From the NCBI GenBank assembly GCA_039583875.1, contig CM077150.1, forward strand, positions 188,546,375 to 188,610,374: a DNA stretch of 64,000 nt, in the 5' to 3' direction. Positions 23,453 through 34,650 of the stretch are shown piece by piece. Below the pieces are notes generated by a model, which saw nothing but the letters and a program-made list of their open reading frames with translations, had not been told where the DNA came from and did no database searches. A program made the translations under genes and the position numbers. Every line of letters begins with the position of its first letter. Positions within the stretch are counted from its first letter, which is position 1. Source of the DNA: Platanthera guangdongensis (lineage: Eukaryota > Streptophyta > Magnoliopsida > Asparagales > Orchidaceae).

Positions 23453-23741
23453 TGATGTAGGGTAGGCTATGCAGTGCACCACCTAGACTATATATGCAAC
23501 ACAACAATTGGTTCACGCGACGAATTATTAGAGCAACGGAAAAATAATAACGCCACAAGCAAATAACTACAACAAGAATTAATTTTAATATTGGGCAAAT
23601 TCCTTAGTTGGCTTTCCTCCGCTCGGAGGGCCAAAAGCGAAGCGCGCGGCAAAGAGATCCACCTGCAGGTTAATAATCAATCGATACCAAAATGCTCCAA
23701 ACAAGCTCCAAGCAAATATGAGATTATCCAATATTAATATC
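23453..23741 (-). repeat. 5' LTR of gypsy D, part 1
   Basis: The first 289 bp of the right LTR, adjoining the PBS. It is interrupted by copia C at the target ATATC. Confidence 0.92.
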
Positions 23742-23916
23742 TGTAGAAAGGGCCGGAAACTTATGTATATTGATTGAGTATATAAATACAAAGAGAGTAT
23801 ACAAATATATAGGAGAGAAAGAGAGGAAACAAATCTTATACAAGATGTGGGACTAAAGAAGAAGAAGTATAAATGGGCCAACAATACATGGGCCCAATAC
23901 AAGAGTTATTCTAACA
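23742..23916 (-). repeat. 3' LTR of copia C
   Basis: It is 175 bp and ends TCTACA in element orientation. Two C/T differences separate it from the 5' LTR. Confidence 0.94.
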
Positions 23917-24016
23917 CTCCCCCGCAAGCTGGAGCGTACAAATCGTATGCACCAAGCTTGGACAAGCATTGATAGAAGGATGCTTTGGGAAGAGCCTTTG
24001 TGAGGACATCTGCAAC

Positions 24017-27000
24017 TTATTCCGTCCCTGGAACATGCTTTAAATCGAGCTTCTTCATTTGAACTTTCTCTCGAACGAAGTGGCAATCGACTTCAATGTG
24101 CTTCGTTCTTTCGTGGAAGGCTGGGTTCTTGGCGATATGTATAGCCGCTTGGCTATCACAAAGAAGTAGAGCAGGAGAAGGTAATTTTACACCCAGATCA
24201 GTGAGAAGACTTTCAAGCCATGCGAGTTCGGATACAACAGAAGACATTGCGCGGTATTCTGCCTCAGCCGATGAGCGAGCAACGACCGCTTGTTTCTTGC
24301 TTCTCCATGTAACCAAATGTCCCCCAAAGTATGTGCAAAAACCACCAGTAGACCGCCGGTCATCAAGAGAGCCCGCATAGTCCGCATAGTCCGCATCAGA
24401 GTATGCCACTAAGGTAGGAGCAGACGAGGAAGTCCGGTACACAAGTCCTTGACCCGGGGCTGTTTTTAAGTACCTCAGAATGCGTTCAACCGCCAGAAGA
24501 TGAGACTTTCCAGGAGAGTGCATGTATCGACTGACAAGACCAACAGCAAAGGAAATATATAGTCGGGTAACAGTAAAATAGATCAACTTTCCAACAAGTC
24601 GTCGATAATATTCAGGGTTCTGGAGAGGAAGATCCGAGTCAGAAGCCTGAGCACACAACTTGTGGTTTACATCCATGGGGGTATCACATGGCTTACACCC
24701 TAAGAGGCCAGCATCATGAAGAAGATCAGTACAGTATTTCCGTTGAGATAGAATAAGGTCGTCCGGTCGCCTGGCAACCTCAAGACCCAGAAAATATCGC
24801 AGAGTCCCCAGGTCCTTTGTCTGAAAGACCGAGTTCAGATGTGCTTTGACTGCATGTATCCCTTGTGAGTCATCTCCTGTGATGATGATGTCATCAACAT
24901 ATACTAAGAGAAGGACCGTCCCTGATGGTCGGTGACGAGTGAAGAGCGAGAAGTCAGCCGAGCTTCGGCTAAAGCCGACAGCTCGAAGTACTTTACTGAA
25001 TTTCTCAAACCAGGCCCGTGGAGATTGTTTGAGACCATACAGAGCCTTGCGAAGGCGGCAAACCTGAGACTCCCCCGTGGTCTCAAACCCGGGCGGTTGT
25101 TGCATGTAGACCGTTTCCTGGAGATCTCCATTTAAGAAAGCATTCTTAACATCAAGCTGAAAGAGAGGTCACCGTCGATGAACAGCGACAGAGAGGAGGA
25201 CCCGAACGGTATTGAGCTTGGCGACCGGAGAAAAGGTTTCCTCATAGTCGAGCCCCTGTTGTTGAGTGAAGCCGCGAGCGACAAGGCGAGCCTTCAGACG
25301 GTCGATCGTCCCATCAGCAGCATGTTTGATGACAAAGACCAACTTGCACCCGACCGGTTTCTGACCCGGAGGGAGGGGGATAACGGACCATGTCTGGTTA
25401 GCCTAGAGAGCAGACATCTCCTCCTCCATGGCTGCCCGCCAGCCCGGATGTTGAAGCGCCTCCTGTACAGAGTTAGGAACAGAAACCGAAGAAAGAGAAG
25501 TAGCAAAGGTGTGCAGAGGTGGAGAGAGGCGATGAAGAGAGACGTAGGCCTCCAGAGGATGGGCAGTGGAGGGCGTTACCTGATCAGAGGGACGCGAAGT
25601 GTCCATGGCAGAGGTCGGCGGCAGAGGGGCAACGGAACTGGGAGGGCGACGAGTGTAGACCCGGATAACGGGCGGTTTGATGGTAGAAGGAGCGGGGGGA
25701 GGAGAGAGCGGGGGTGGTGGTGGAGTAGCAGGAATAACGGGACGAGGGAAGGACGGCGGGAGAGGAGGCGGTGGTGGAGCAGTAGGGGAGGGAGCAGGAA
25801 AGAACGGTTCGTCTTCCCGGAAGGTAACGTCCGCAGAGACAGTGACCTTGTCGGTAGCGGGTGAGTAACAAACATAGCCCTTTTGGGTGTGGGAGTAGCC
25901 AACAAAGATGTGTTTCGCCGCCCTGGGGTCCAATTTATCGGAGGAGGGCCCGAGTCAGTGGACATAGCAGGTGCTTCCGAAGATACGGGGCGAGAGAGGG
26001 AAAGCCGGAGTGGAGGGAAATAATATGCTGAAGGGAGTCGCATAATTGAGGACAGAGGAAGGGAGGCGATTGATGAGAAAGCAGGCAGTGCAGACCGCAA
26101 AGTTCCAGTAGGCTTTAGGAACATGCATTTGGATCATGAGGGAGCGGGCAACATCCAATAAATGGCGGTTCTTGCGTTTGGCAACCCCATTTTGTTGCGG
26201 GGTATACGCACAAGAGGTTTGATGGAGAATCCCGTATTCCGAACATAAGGTGGTAAAGTCGTGGCTGGTGTACTCACGAGCGTTATCAGTACGGAGAGTT
26301 TTGAGGGTGGTATGGAATTGTGTCCGGGTCTCGAGGACAAATGCCCGAAACACCCGGGGAAGCTCGGAGCGTTCGCGAAGTAAGTAGAGCCACGTGGTGC
26401 GTGAATGATCATCAATAAAAGTGAGAAAATAACGATAGCCACATATACTAGGAATCTGAAATGGTCCCCAAATATCCGAATGAACAAGATCAAAAGGAGC
26501 CGCACTCCTAGTACAATGCGAAGGAAATGAAGAGCGTGGTTGTTTGCCGAGAATACATGAATCACACTGAAAAGAAGTAAAAGAAAGGTATGGAAGAGCC
26601 CGCTGGAGAACCGGCAGAGGGGCATGACCAAGGCGGCGATGCCAGGCAGTGGAGGAGACGGAAGACAGAGCGAGCGGAGAGGCATCGAGAAGGTAGAGCC
26701 CATTCCGCAGCTGACCTTTACCAATGGTAGTCCGCGTCCGCCGATCCTGTATAACAAAAGAAGAGGAAGTGAATATAACAGAACAATCCAAGTCACTCGT
26801 AAGACGCCCAACAGAGAGTAAGTTAAAAGGGGAACTCGGAACATGAAGAGCCGAGCGAAGGAGGGATGGGTGGATAGAAAGATCGGCCGAGCCGGAGACA
26901 GGAACCAGCGCCCCATTGGCCACGGTGATGGACTTCGGATAAGGAGAACCCGAGTACTCGGCAGGCCGTTGCGAAGTGATGTGATGAGTAGCGCCAGAGT

Positions 27001-28054
27001 CCATAATCCAACTCGGGCTGTGGGAGAGACAAGCAGTACCTGTGTGGGAGACGGAGGCGACGGAGGCCGAGGGGGGGTTGAGCAGCCCCTGGAGATGCTG
27101 GAGCTGAAGACGGACGGTCTCGAGATCCGGAGGAGGAGCGTCAGTAACAGCAGAAGCCGTCGGGCGAGGGGGGTAGCCGAGTTTCTTGTAACAAGCCGCC
27201 TCAAGATGGTCATCCTTGCCGTAGAAGGAGCACTTTGGCCTGCCACGGCCGCCATGGCCACGGCCCCGCGAGCCCGACCGTCCCCCCCGAGTAGGAGGGG
27301 GAGGAGAGGGTAAGAGCGGAGGGGCATGCTGAAGGAGAGTCGGTGGAGAAGGAGCTAGAGGATCTGGAGGAGGCGATACCCGGAGAAGCATGGAGCAGAC
27401 ATCCGAAAAAGAGGGCGTAGTAGGAGCGGCCAGGACCTGAGCACGAAGACTGTGAAGATGAGAAGGAAGTCGAGCCATAAGGATGGCAATGCAAGCAGCT
27501 TCCTTCTGAGCCCGCTGAGCAGCAAGATCAGTGGTCGGCGGCTGGTGCTGGATCCAGGCTTCAGCAAGCGTTTTACCCCGAGCGACAAACGAGGTCATAT
27601 CTGAGGCGCCGCCAGTGTCGAGAGTGAAGAGATCAATGAGGATGTCATAAAGATGTTGGAGGCTATCGCGGCCAGAATACAAGGAATGGAGCTCATCCCA
27701 CATAGCCTTGGCGGTGTCGTGGGACATAGCCATTTGATAGGGCTCACCATCCAAGGAGTTCAGAATCCAAGTCTGAACACGACCGTCATTACGAAGCCAA
27801 TCATCCGTAGGTGTAGAAGGAGGTGCCTGAGTAAGGTGCGGGAGAAGGCCCTTAGCCTGGAGAACCCGCCGAACAGAATGTACCCAAGGAATAAAGTTCT
27901 TCTTGCCAGAAAGAGAGATAGTAGTGATCCGGAGCTCGTCACGGAGGTCGACAGAACAGGCCGGGCGGTCTGGAGGACAGGCCGGATGGACAGGGGGCGG
28001 GCTGGCCGCTGAGCTGGGAGAAGTACCAGAGGAAGTCATGGAGACAGGCCGCAA
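24017..28054 (-). pseudogene. copia C gag-pol
   Basis: M at 28054 (or the MTSSGTS Met five codons later) starts gag; a copia gag domain (LSGKKNFIPWVHSVRR) is followed by a CCHC knuckle whose second Cys is Tyr (KCSFYGKDDH). Protease has MDSGATHHI. Integrase keeps HHCC and two Asp ([16 protein letters not shown]), but the catalytic Glu is Lys (NGVAKRKN). In-frame stops fall after CYVH (25955), after MSAL (25403), before PLFQLD in RT (near 25170) and after PGTE in RNase H (24017). YVDD is intact at VYVDDIIITG. Three stops fit C-to-T or G-to-A changes; the last fits GAA to TAA. Confidence 0.92.
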
Positions 28055-28740
28055 CCCTTAGACGACTAGGGAAGAAGGCCGCGGATAAAGAAAAGCCGGG
28101 CGGACTGAGACAAGCCGCACTAGACTGAGACAAGTCGGGCGACCAGGAGACGGTAGAAGATCGCGACCAAGATGCAAGCGGGAAGGAGACAGCCCGCACG
28201 GTCAGGCAGATCGTACGCGCCGGACTGAGACAGGCCGCGCCGGACTGAAACAAGTTGCGCCGGACTGAGACAAGTCGCGCCGGACTGAGACAAGTCGCGT
28301 CGGACGGAGACAAGTCGCGCGACCAGGAGAAGGCAGGAGATCGCGACCAAGATGCAGGCGAGAAGGAGACAGCCCGCACGGTCAGGCAGATCTGAGCAGC
28401 GGACAGAGAAGGAGGCCGCGGCGAGAAGAAAGGCCGCGGCGGACAGAAGAGAGGCCGCGGCGGACAGAAGAGAGGCCGCGACTAGGAGAGAGGCCGCAGC
28501 GGACAGGTAAGAAGGTGGTCCCACGGAGAGAGGAAAGGTTATAAAAGCAGGAAGGGGGGAAGGGTGAAGGTGGATCCACGGAGAGAAAACAACGGCAGAG
28601 GGAGGCGGACTGAAAGAGCAGGCCGCGAGGAAGCGCGGCTAGAAACAAAACAGGCCGCGAGAAACAAGCCGCGGGAGGAAGACCGCGAGAGAGTTTACAC
28701 AGTGCGATCAGACGTTGGCAAACCGCGAGAGGCGGAACCT
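28055..28740 (-). repeat. copia C leader with tandem GC-rich repeats
   Basis: Between PBS and gag. It holds about six copies of a 20 bp unit (GCCGGACTGAGACAAGTC-like, 28210-28320), a 23 bp unit (GAGGCCGCGGCGGACAGAA-like, 28410-28500), and two copies about 181 bp apart of the 60 bp block ending CCCGCACGGTCAGGCAGATC. That block is also in the copia B leader. Only low-complexity frames are present. Confidence 0.75.
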
Positions 28741-28753
28741 GGCTCTGATACCA

Positions 28754-28928
28754 TGTAGAAAGGGCCGGAAACTTATGTATATTGATTGAGTATATAAATA
28801 CAAAGAGAGTATACAAATATATAGGAGAGAAAGAGAGGAAACAAATCCTATACAAGATGTGGGACTAAAGAAGAAGAAGCATAAATGGGCCAACAATACA
28901 TGGGCCCAATACAAGAGTTATTCTAACA
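28754..28928 (-). repeat. 5' LTR of copia C
   Basis: It is 175 bp, bounded by the PBS at 28753 and TSD ATATC at 28929-28933. Confidence 0.94.
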
Positions 28929-29842
28929 ATATCAAGAAAAATAGTACAACCCAATCACAAAATAACTCAAGACTAGGGGCTGATTTCGGGCAATGGAAGT
29001 GGAAGGTTCCGGTGGCGTAGATCGGGTGCCGGGTGGTGGAACCGGAGGTGGAGATGACGGAAGGGGCTGTTTTTGGTGGTGGATGAAGGGATCGGGACGG
29101 AAAACGGATGGATCCGGATGAATGCACGCGGATCCGGACTCGGGTGGGCGGATCCGGTAATAGATGGCCGGATCCGGTTTAGGGAGAGTGGATCCACGAA
29201 TTTAGGGTAGGGGAAGGGGTTTAGCGGGCTGGTAGGGGGGCGGAAAGGGGGCTGGATGGCTGGCCGGAGTGAGGCGGAGGCGGGAGATGAGTCGACCGCC
29301 CCGATCTGGGCGGGAATAGACCGGCGGCTGGCTGGTTCCAGGCGGAGAACCGGTGGGGGGGGCTGGCGGGTTGGATAGGGAAGAGGAGGAGGGGGTTCGG
29401 GCGGCCGAACCTGGGCGGAAACAGGAGGGCCGGCGGGTTGTGGTAGGGGGGGAGGACGTGAGGGAGAGGAGGAGGGAGACTTACCCCAAGGCGTCGGCAC
29501 CAAGGGTCCACGGCGTCGGCACCGCGGGAAGACCACCGGAAGTAGGGAAGATAAACTCTCCAACTTCAGCAATGAAAAAAACCCTAAACCAGCCACTAGT
29601 CCTATTTATAAGAAAAACAAGCATTAGGGCATCCCATCAAACGGCTATGATTGGCCGGTGGGTTCGCACTTAAATAAACTAACACATGTCCAAAAAAAAT
29701 ACATAAATATATGATTCAGATTCGCGGCGACGTGTCGGACGCAACCGCGGGGTCGGATCGGCGATCCGATCACGTCTTCCGGCGGGAATAAATGAACGTG
29801 GGTCCCGCCCCATCATGTGCACGATCCGATGGACTCCCATCA
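28929..29842 (-). repeat. 5' LTR of gypsy D, part 2
   Basis: Continues the right LTR after copia C and includes the promoter TATA motif (minus strand near 29606). The terminus TGATGGGAGTCC is on the minus strand at 29842, followed by TSD CGCTC. Confidence 0.92.
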
Positions 29843-30551
29843 CGCTCTCAACAAAATGACAACTCATTCAGAAAACAAAAAGAATCTCACTCAAAAAAGA
29901 GAAACACACTCACCAAATGATAGGAGCACTTCCTACAGCTTTACATAGAGAAACCCTGATAGTGAATAAAGGAAGGGGCCCAACATTAAAAAGCAAGAAA
30001 ACTGCACTCCAAAACTAGGGGCTCATCTGGTGTAACATGTTGGAACATGGGTTTTGCATCTCTTGGTTTGAAAGTAATAAATACTAGTTTGTATATAAAC
30101 TATGTTTGCTTGTGTTTATAGTGTGCAGTTCATATAGGTAAAATAGAGATAAGATCATTGGAACGTGATCGGGACACTCAATTGGAGACATGGCTAGAAT
30201 TGCCACCTGTAGTGAGGCGATAAGTCATACCGTCGGTGATAGCCTTCGTTCCAGGAGAACCGGATGGCAAGGAGCAATTCAAATTGATGTGATCTTGTCA
30301 CCGACACTCTAGTGCCGCCTCGTTTTTATTTTTATTTTATTTTTATTTTATTTTATTTTTTTTTTTTGCTTATTTACTATTGCAGATATATTGTTTGTGT
30401 TGTCGCTTATTTATCTTCCGTCATGAACATGTATGTTTGAATTTCTTGTATTGTGTCCCGGCACGTGAGACTGACCACCTCGCATGACCCTGAGTGGATT
30501 GGTCCGGTTTGGAATGGGCGGGCGGGTTGTCGTCGCTATTTGATTTTGTTT
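29843..30551. other. Unassigned sequence right of gypsy D
   Basis: No coding region is seen. A T-rich simple stretch lies at about 30320-30370. The first 150 bp continue the interrupted sequence left of 12477 (both sides carry CTCAAAAAA(T/G)A-type purine stretches). Confidence 0.4.
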
Positions 30552-31245
30552 GAACATCCTTGCTGAAAATTTGCAAACAAAAATCATAATCATTTTTTCT
30601 TTATTACATGGGGGGAAGGGGCTATATAAAGCCACATGCTGGGATGCCCTAATCGGTGTGGAGTAAATAATCGAGATTGAGTTTCACTCTCTTGGTGATA
30701 TCCCGCCGTACGCCCGTTTCGCCTGTTCGACGATTCCGCCGCAAGCCAGTTCGACGATCCCGTCCGCCTGTTCGTCGATCCAGCGCCAAGTCTCGCCGCC
30801 TCCGCTCCGCAGCAGCAGCTCCGCACGCCGCCTGCTATGTCGACCCCGCGCCAAGCTTCGCCGCCACCGTTCCTCCTCAGCAGCTCTGCCATCCGCCGGT
30901 TTCCCCACCTCGCTCTTCACCAAACCCCAGTTTCATCGCCTACCCGCAACCCTACTTCAACTCCCTTGACGTTTCCTCCACCTCCATCCCCTCCTATCCA
31001 GGACGCCTACTTCATTTCCAGCCAAACCTCCAACCACCTGAGCCTTTCCACCTTCTCCACTGCATTCAACCGCCGGAACCCCCCTTTGTTGTAGCTTCCC
31101 CCTCTCACTTCTCCGTCTACCTACTGTGACCGCGCCGCAAAGAATCGAAAGCTCCTGTGGAAGCCCGTGGTGAGATCTCTCCTTTCCCCTTCCCCCAATC
31201 TTCTGTGTTTGCATTTATTATGAATTATTTCAGCAAGGATGTTTC
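30552..31245. mobile_element. Candidate small element bounded by inverted repeats, GC-rich core
   Basis: GAACATCCTTGCTGAAA at 30552 reappears inverted at 31229-31245 (CATCCTTGCTGAAA exact, 14 bp); GCAAACA also matches further in after a small gap. The core has a TATA box (GCTATATAAAGCC, 30621-30633) and then a Pro/Arg-rich open frame from 30677 to 31129 of unknown identity. A splice-donor-like GTGAGAT lies near 31169. No transposase is present and no target duplication was recognised. It could be a Pack-type non-autonomous DNA transposon or a chance inverted repeat. Confidence 0.4.
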
Positions 31246-32419
31246 ATTCCCATATAGCACGCGCTCGCCCTAATAATTCCTCGCCATTTGTTCTTCATTT
31301 GTGTTAGCAAGGCATATTGTGGAATAGTTAATTTTTGTGCCCAATTAATTTCATTTAGACTTAGAAATTTAGAAGTAAAAATTAGCATCACAAATGGACT
31401 TGGCGGGAGCAAGAAACTAATTATGTAAAGTCTTACCGCGCTACAATAACACCATCGCGTGGCGGTAACCTTAAGGCAAACCCGACAATTACAAAATGAT
31501 TGGAGAGGCAAATGAAGCAGAAGATCTCATTTTGGCGCGCTGAAATATCAAGCTACCGTGCAGCGATAGACTTGACATTTCGCGCTAATTATTGCCTAAA
31601 ATAACAACCCTCATTTCCAAATGAAGACAAACGGAGCGGGAAATAAAAGTACTTAGCACTACTGCACCGTGATAGTACTACCGCAAGAGGTAACACACAG
31701 AGCTCTATTTAAAGATGATTTTGCTTCGTCTCGTGTGCAAAAACAAATAATTTTGAGGCTTCATCCCAGAGCTCCAGAGGAAAGAATATAGAACTTATTC
31801 AAGACAAAGATCGAGAACATCTACGACGACAATCTCATGCGCTCCTTCCATTCGCCTTCAGAAGTTTTTTATGGAGTTATTTATTTCAGATTATTTCATC
31901 TATCTTTACTCTGCATTTTCACTTTGTTTTTGGTTACTCTTTTTGGTGCGTAGTGGAATTCGCTGATGTGTTGGCAACAACTTAGGGGGAGAATTCACCT
32001 CGTGTGTTAGGCGACTAGACTAAGGTTTAGGTCTAGGGGGCTTGAGGCCTATTTGAGGATAGATAGACTAAAGCCAACAGGTTCAATGGGTGAGTCGGTA
32101 TAGAAAACACAAAAATATTTGATACATCGCCTTGATTTTCAACGTTATGAAAATCTCTATTTTGCAATCATCATGTTTTTTTATCTTCATAAATGTTTTT
32201 CTCCTGATCTAATTATCTTTACCTTCATCAATCGGATCTCCCCTTCTATAAACAGATTTGTACGGCACATAAGCTCCTCGAATGAAACAAGAGGGGCATG
32301 GCTGGCCTCCGAATTGAACAGACCCTCCTACAACCAACACATCAATGCGATCTTGGGAATATAACCATCAATATTTAAAATTCCATAAACTCCTCCTAGA
32401 AGCGGTTAATGTAGTGTCA
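31246..32419. other. Unassigned, LTR-like promoter features
   Basis: A TATA-like CTATTTAAAG near 31704 with downstream T-rich and purine-rich tracts, and GGGGGAGAATTC near 31985, would fit an old LTR and polypurine tract, but no boundary pair was found. There is no credible coding frame. Confidence 0.3.
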
Positions 32420-32800
32420 CAGGGTTTAGCAAGCTCTCCTCTTAATGTCAAATAAGGTTTGGGGCCCATTTTTCTTCTTCTAAAACGAAGTGAATCGCAA
32501 CATTAACCCATGACGAAAATCATTAAAGCAGTAGATGGAGCTCTCTGGTAACTGGTGGAACCACTCTCGGGCCTTCCCCTTAAGGTAATGGCAGGTGTCA
32601 GCGGTAGAGGGTTTGGGGACTCATAAGGAGGGTGTGGTCTCTTGTATATTGTTTTGTAAGTCAACCAAGGATGTCTTGGAATGATCCATGTAGACCAAAA
32701 TGGTGGCAGCCATGAGAGCTATGTCGTCTTTGCAATGGGTATGAACCATGGGGCGGCGAACATATGGGCCTAGGTAGCCTACAAAATAATGTCGTCATCC
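32420..32800 (-). pseudogene. Decayed Ty3/gypsy gag fragment
   Basis: The minus strand near 32612-32430 reads a retrotransposon gag core (CHYLKGKAREWFHQLPESS, then FNDFRHG and LRFTSF) interrupted by a TAG. Upstream pieces (MAATILVYMDHSKTS) lie in another frame. This is the gag type seen in non-chromodomain gypsy elements. No LTRs or other domains could be tied to it. Confidence 0.5.
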
Positions 32801-33805
32801 GGAGTGAAGTTGAGTTTCATGCGGCCAATTGTCAGAATGATTGAAAATGAAATCTAAACAACAGTGAGGAAGAGTGGGTCATGGGTCCACGAACCGACTC
32901 TTGGTGGGGATGAAGAATGGGGAATGCTACTTAGAAGATGGCTACTGCAAAATGCAATAGTGTAGTGGGGATGGTTGTAGGAGGCCAGTGGAAAAGGAGA
33001 GAGGCCATTAAGATTGCATGTGGCTCGGGTAGACAACTCGTGTCGGGCTAGCAAAGCGGTTAAAGCATACAACTCGTGTTGGATGAACGATGCGTGAGAA
33101 AGTGTTGTACGATGTGGTGATTTCACTAGGGGACTTTGAGTCATGATTGTGGGATTGTGACGGAACATGGGATCATGATTGTGGTGGTTTGTGGCGGGGC
33201 ATGAGATCATGTGTGATGCGGACCGAATAGATGTTGTCCACAAAGGGGAGTGGATTCCGACAAATGCGCACTGGGGCAACATGCAGGTTGTCAACGGTCA
33301 GGTGGCACTACAGGTTGAACCAATTGATATGTACTAAACAAAAGAACGCACTATAAGTGAAAAATAGATACAAACTCTCAAAGTAGGCTCATGTCAAGCT
33401 CACAAGAGTTGATTCCCTTTAATTAAGCTCATCTCCAAACGAGAGCTTACAAGACCTCACAAAAATGATCCTAAGACTCATCGACACTCCCTTATATAGG
33501 TGTAGAACACTACAACAACACTCAAGCCTTTATCCCACTATAGTGGGGACGGCAGGTGGAGAACACTAACAAAATTACCAAAATGCCATCTAAAGGGCAA
33601 ATTACATAACAAAACAATAATAATTAAAAGACAATAGAAATAAACAACAAAGGAAGAGACGGTTCTGTGCATTTTCATATCATTGTCACTAAGTATTCAG
33701 CCCTATCACTTATCATCTCAATAGTAGGAAGAACATGTTAAATATAAAGCAATGTTATTCTGGCAGAGTAAAATAGTATGAAGTAATGCATTTTATAGGT
33801 AGCAA
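32801..33805. other. Unassigned stretch
   Basis: An open minus frame at 32854-33294 is rich in His, Ser and Thr and does not resemble a known domain. Sequence near 33500-33560 looks like an LTR promoter region (CTTATATAGG). Nothing else could be supported. Confidence 0.3.
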
Positions 33806-34011
33806 TGCCTACCAAGTGCTACGTGGATTTTTCCGTTGTGTACAAGTTAAAAGAAGTGCAGACACTTCAACTGTACGGGACCAGAGGTCATCGCTGGCAG
33901 CAATATTTCGACAACAAACATCCAAAAATGCTTCCTCGTACCATCCTAACTCTGCTGCATTTACATTCTTCCCAAGATGGATTAGAGTAAACATACCCTG
34001 CTCCTGAGAAC
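33806..34011 (-). other. Exon-like open stretch of unknown identity
   Basis: On the minus strand TTGTTCTCAG at about 34012 resembles a splice acceptor. An open, non-repetitive frame follows (including LGKNVNAAELGWYEEAFLDV and LWSRTVEVSALL) to about 33815, where CACTTG/GTAGGC resembles a donor. The composition is protein-like and unlike a retroelement. I do not recognise the protein. It may be an exon of a decayed or captured host gene, or a chance frame. Confidence 0.35.
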
Positions 34012-34650
34012 AAGAATGCATTTAAATAAATTAGGCAAGAAAAATTAGTTGGGGAATAAAAAAGATTGAGTATCATGATATTTGTTAGAATTTTCTCTCT
34101 TTTATTATCTCATGGATGAGAAAGTTCAAAATCTTTGAACAGTATGTTTCATTTAATCTTTATTTTATGTTTCTAATTGCCGACCAACTTACTTTGAATT
34201 CTCATGCTTTGAATGGCGTTCAACTATCGTTGACCGAACGATCTCCAAACATTGACCGGGCTACGCCACTTGCTTACCGCTCTTCTGTTTCACTCAGAGA
34301 AACCGTGCTTTGTGGTCGCCTTTCGCTGACCAGGCATTGCCGATCGCTGACCTCACCATCTGATCACCAACCAAGCTTCTCCGATCGCCGATCAAGCTTC
34401 TCCGATCGCCAACCGGGCTAAATATGTTATGCGCAGTTTGTTGAGTGTCATTATATTAACACCTTTAATTCTATTCTCGTTAGAGATCATATTTATGTCT
34501 TTCCATTAATGTTTTTAAACTTTGGATTTTCAGTTTCTTTATAGACCTGAAAAATAATAGCGTGTTTTATCTTGTCGTGTCTACAACACCTATATAGGAG
34601 GTATTTCCTAATAATTAAAATAGCCAATTTTTTGTATTTTGCCTTCTCTC
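34012..34650. other. Unassigned, short CT-rich repeats
   Basis: Contains two copies of AAGCTTCTCCGATCGCC about 20 bp apart near 34371-34410 and several GACC/GATC-rich blocks. No gene is seen. Confidence 0.4.

Larger units (their letters stand above)
23742..28928 (-). mobile_element. Ty1/copia element C inside the 5' LTR of gypsy D
   Basis: The 175 bp LTRs (23742-23916, 28754-28928) differ at two positions by eye. TSD ATATC is exact at 23737-23741 and 28929-28933. The PBS complement GGCTCTGATACCA lies at 28741-28753 and the PPT (GCTTGCGGGGGAG on the minus strand) next to 23916. The full domain complement is present in a single frame with no frameshift, but inactivated by four in-frame stops and at least two substitutions at essential residues. 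It belongs to the same broad lineage as the elements at 840-4360 and 57745-63182. Confidence 0.94.
12477..29842 (-). mobile_element. Ty3/gypsy chromovirus element D, full length but split by two copia insertions
   Basis: LTRs lie at 12477-13679 (3') and 23453-29842 (5', interrupted). Ends are TGATG...CATCA, with TSD CGCTC at 12472-12476 and 29843-29847. The PBS complement CTCTGATACCA is at 23440-23450 and the PPT (AGTCGGGGGGAGT on the minus strand) at 13680-13692. Removing the copia elements at 14882-19599 and 23742-28928 with their TSDs leaves about 7.45 kb, a normal chromovirus size. Domain order is gag, protease, RT, RNase H, integrase, chromodomain. LTR copies differ at about 18 substitutions in 1.2 kb by eye. 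Confidence 0.93.

Noticed and set aside
26134..27327. 397-codon minus-strand frame (Leu/Arg-rich)
   Set aside because: It is out of frame with copia C gag-pol, which carries all recognised motifs over the same bases.
33786..34007. Plus-strand open frames at the exon-like site
   Set aside because: The minus-strand frame has better protein-like composition and splice contexts; the plus frames overlap it and have no support.
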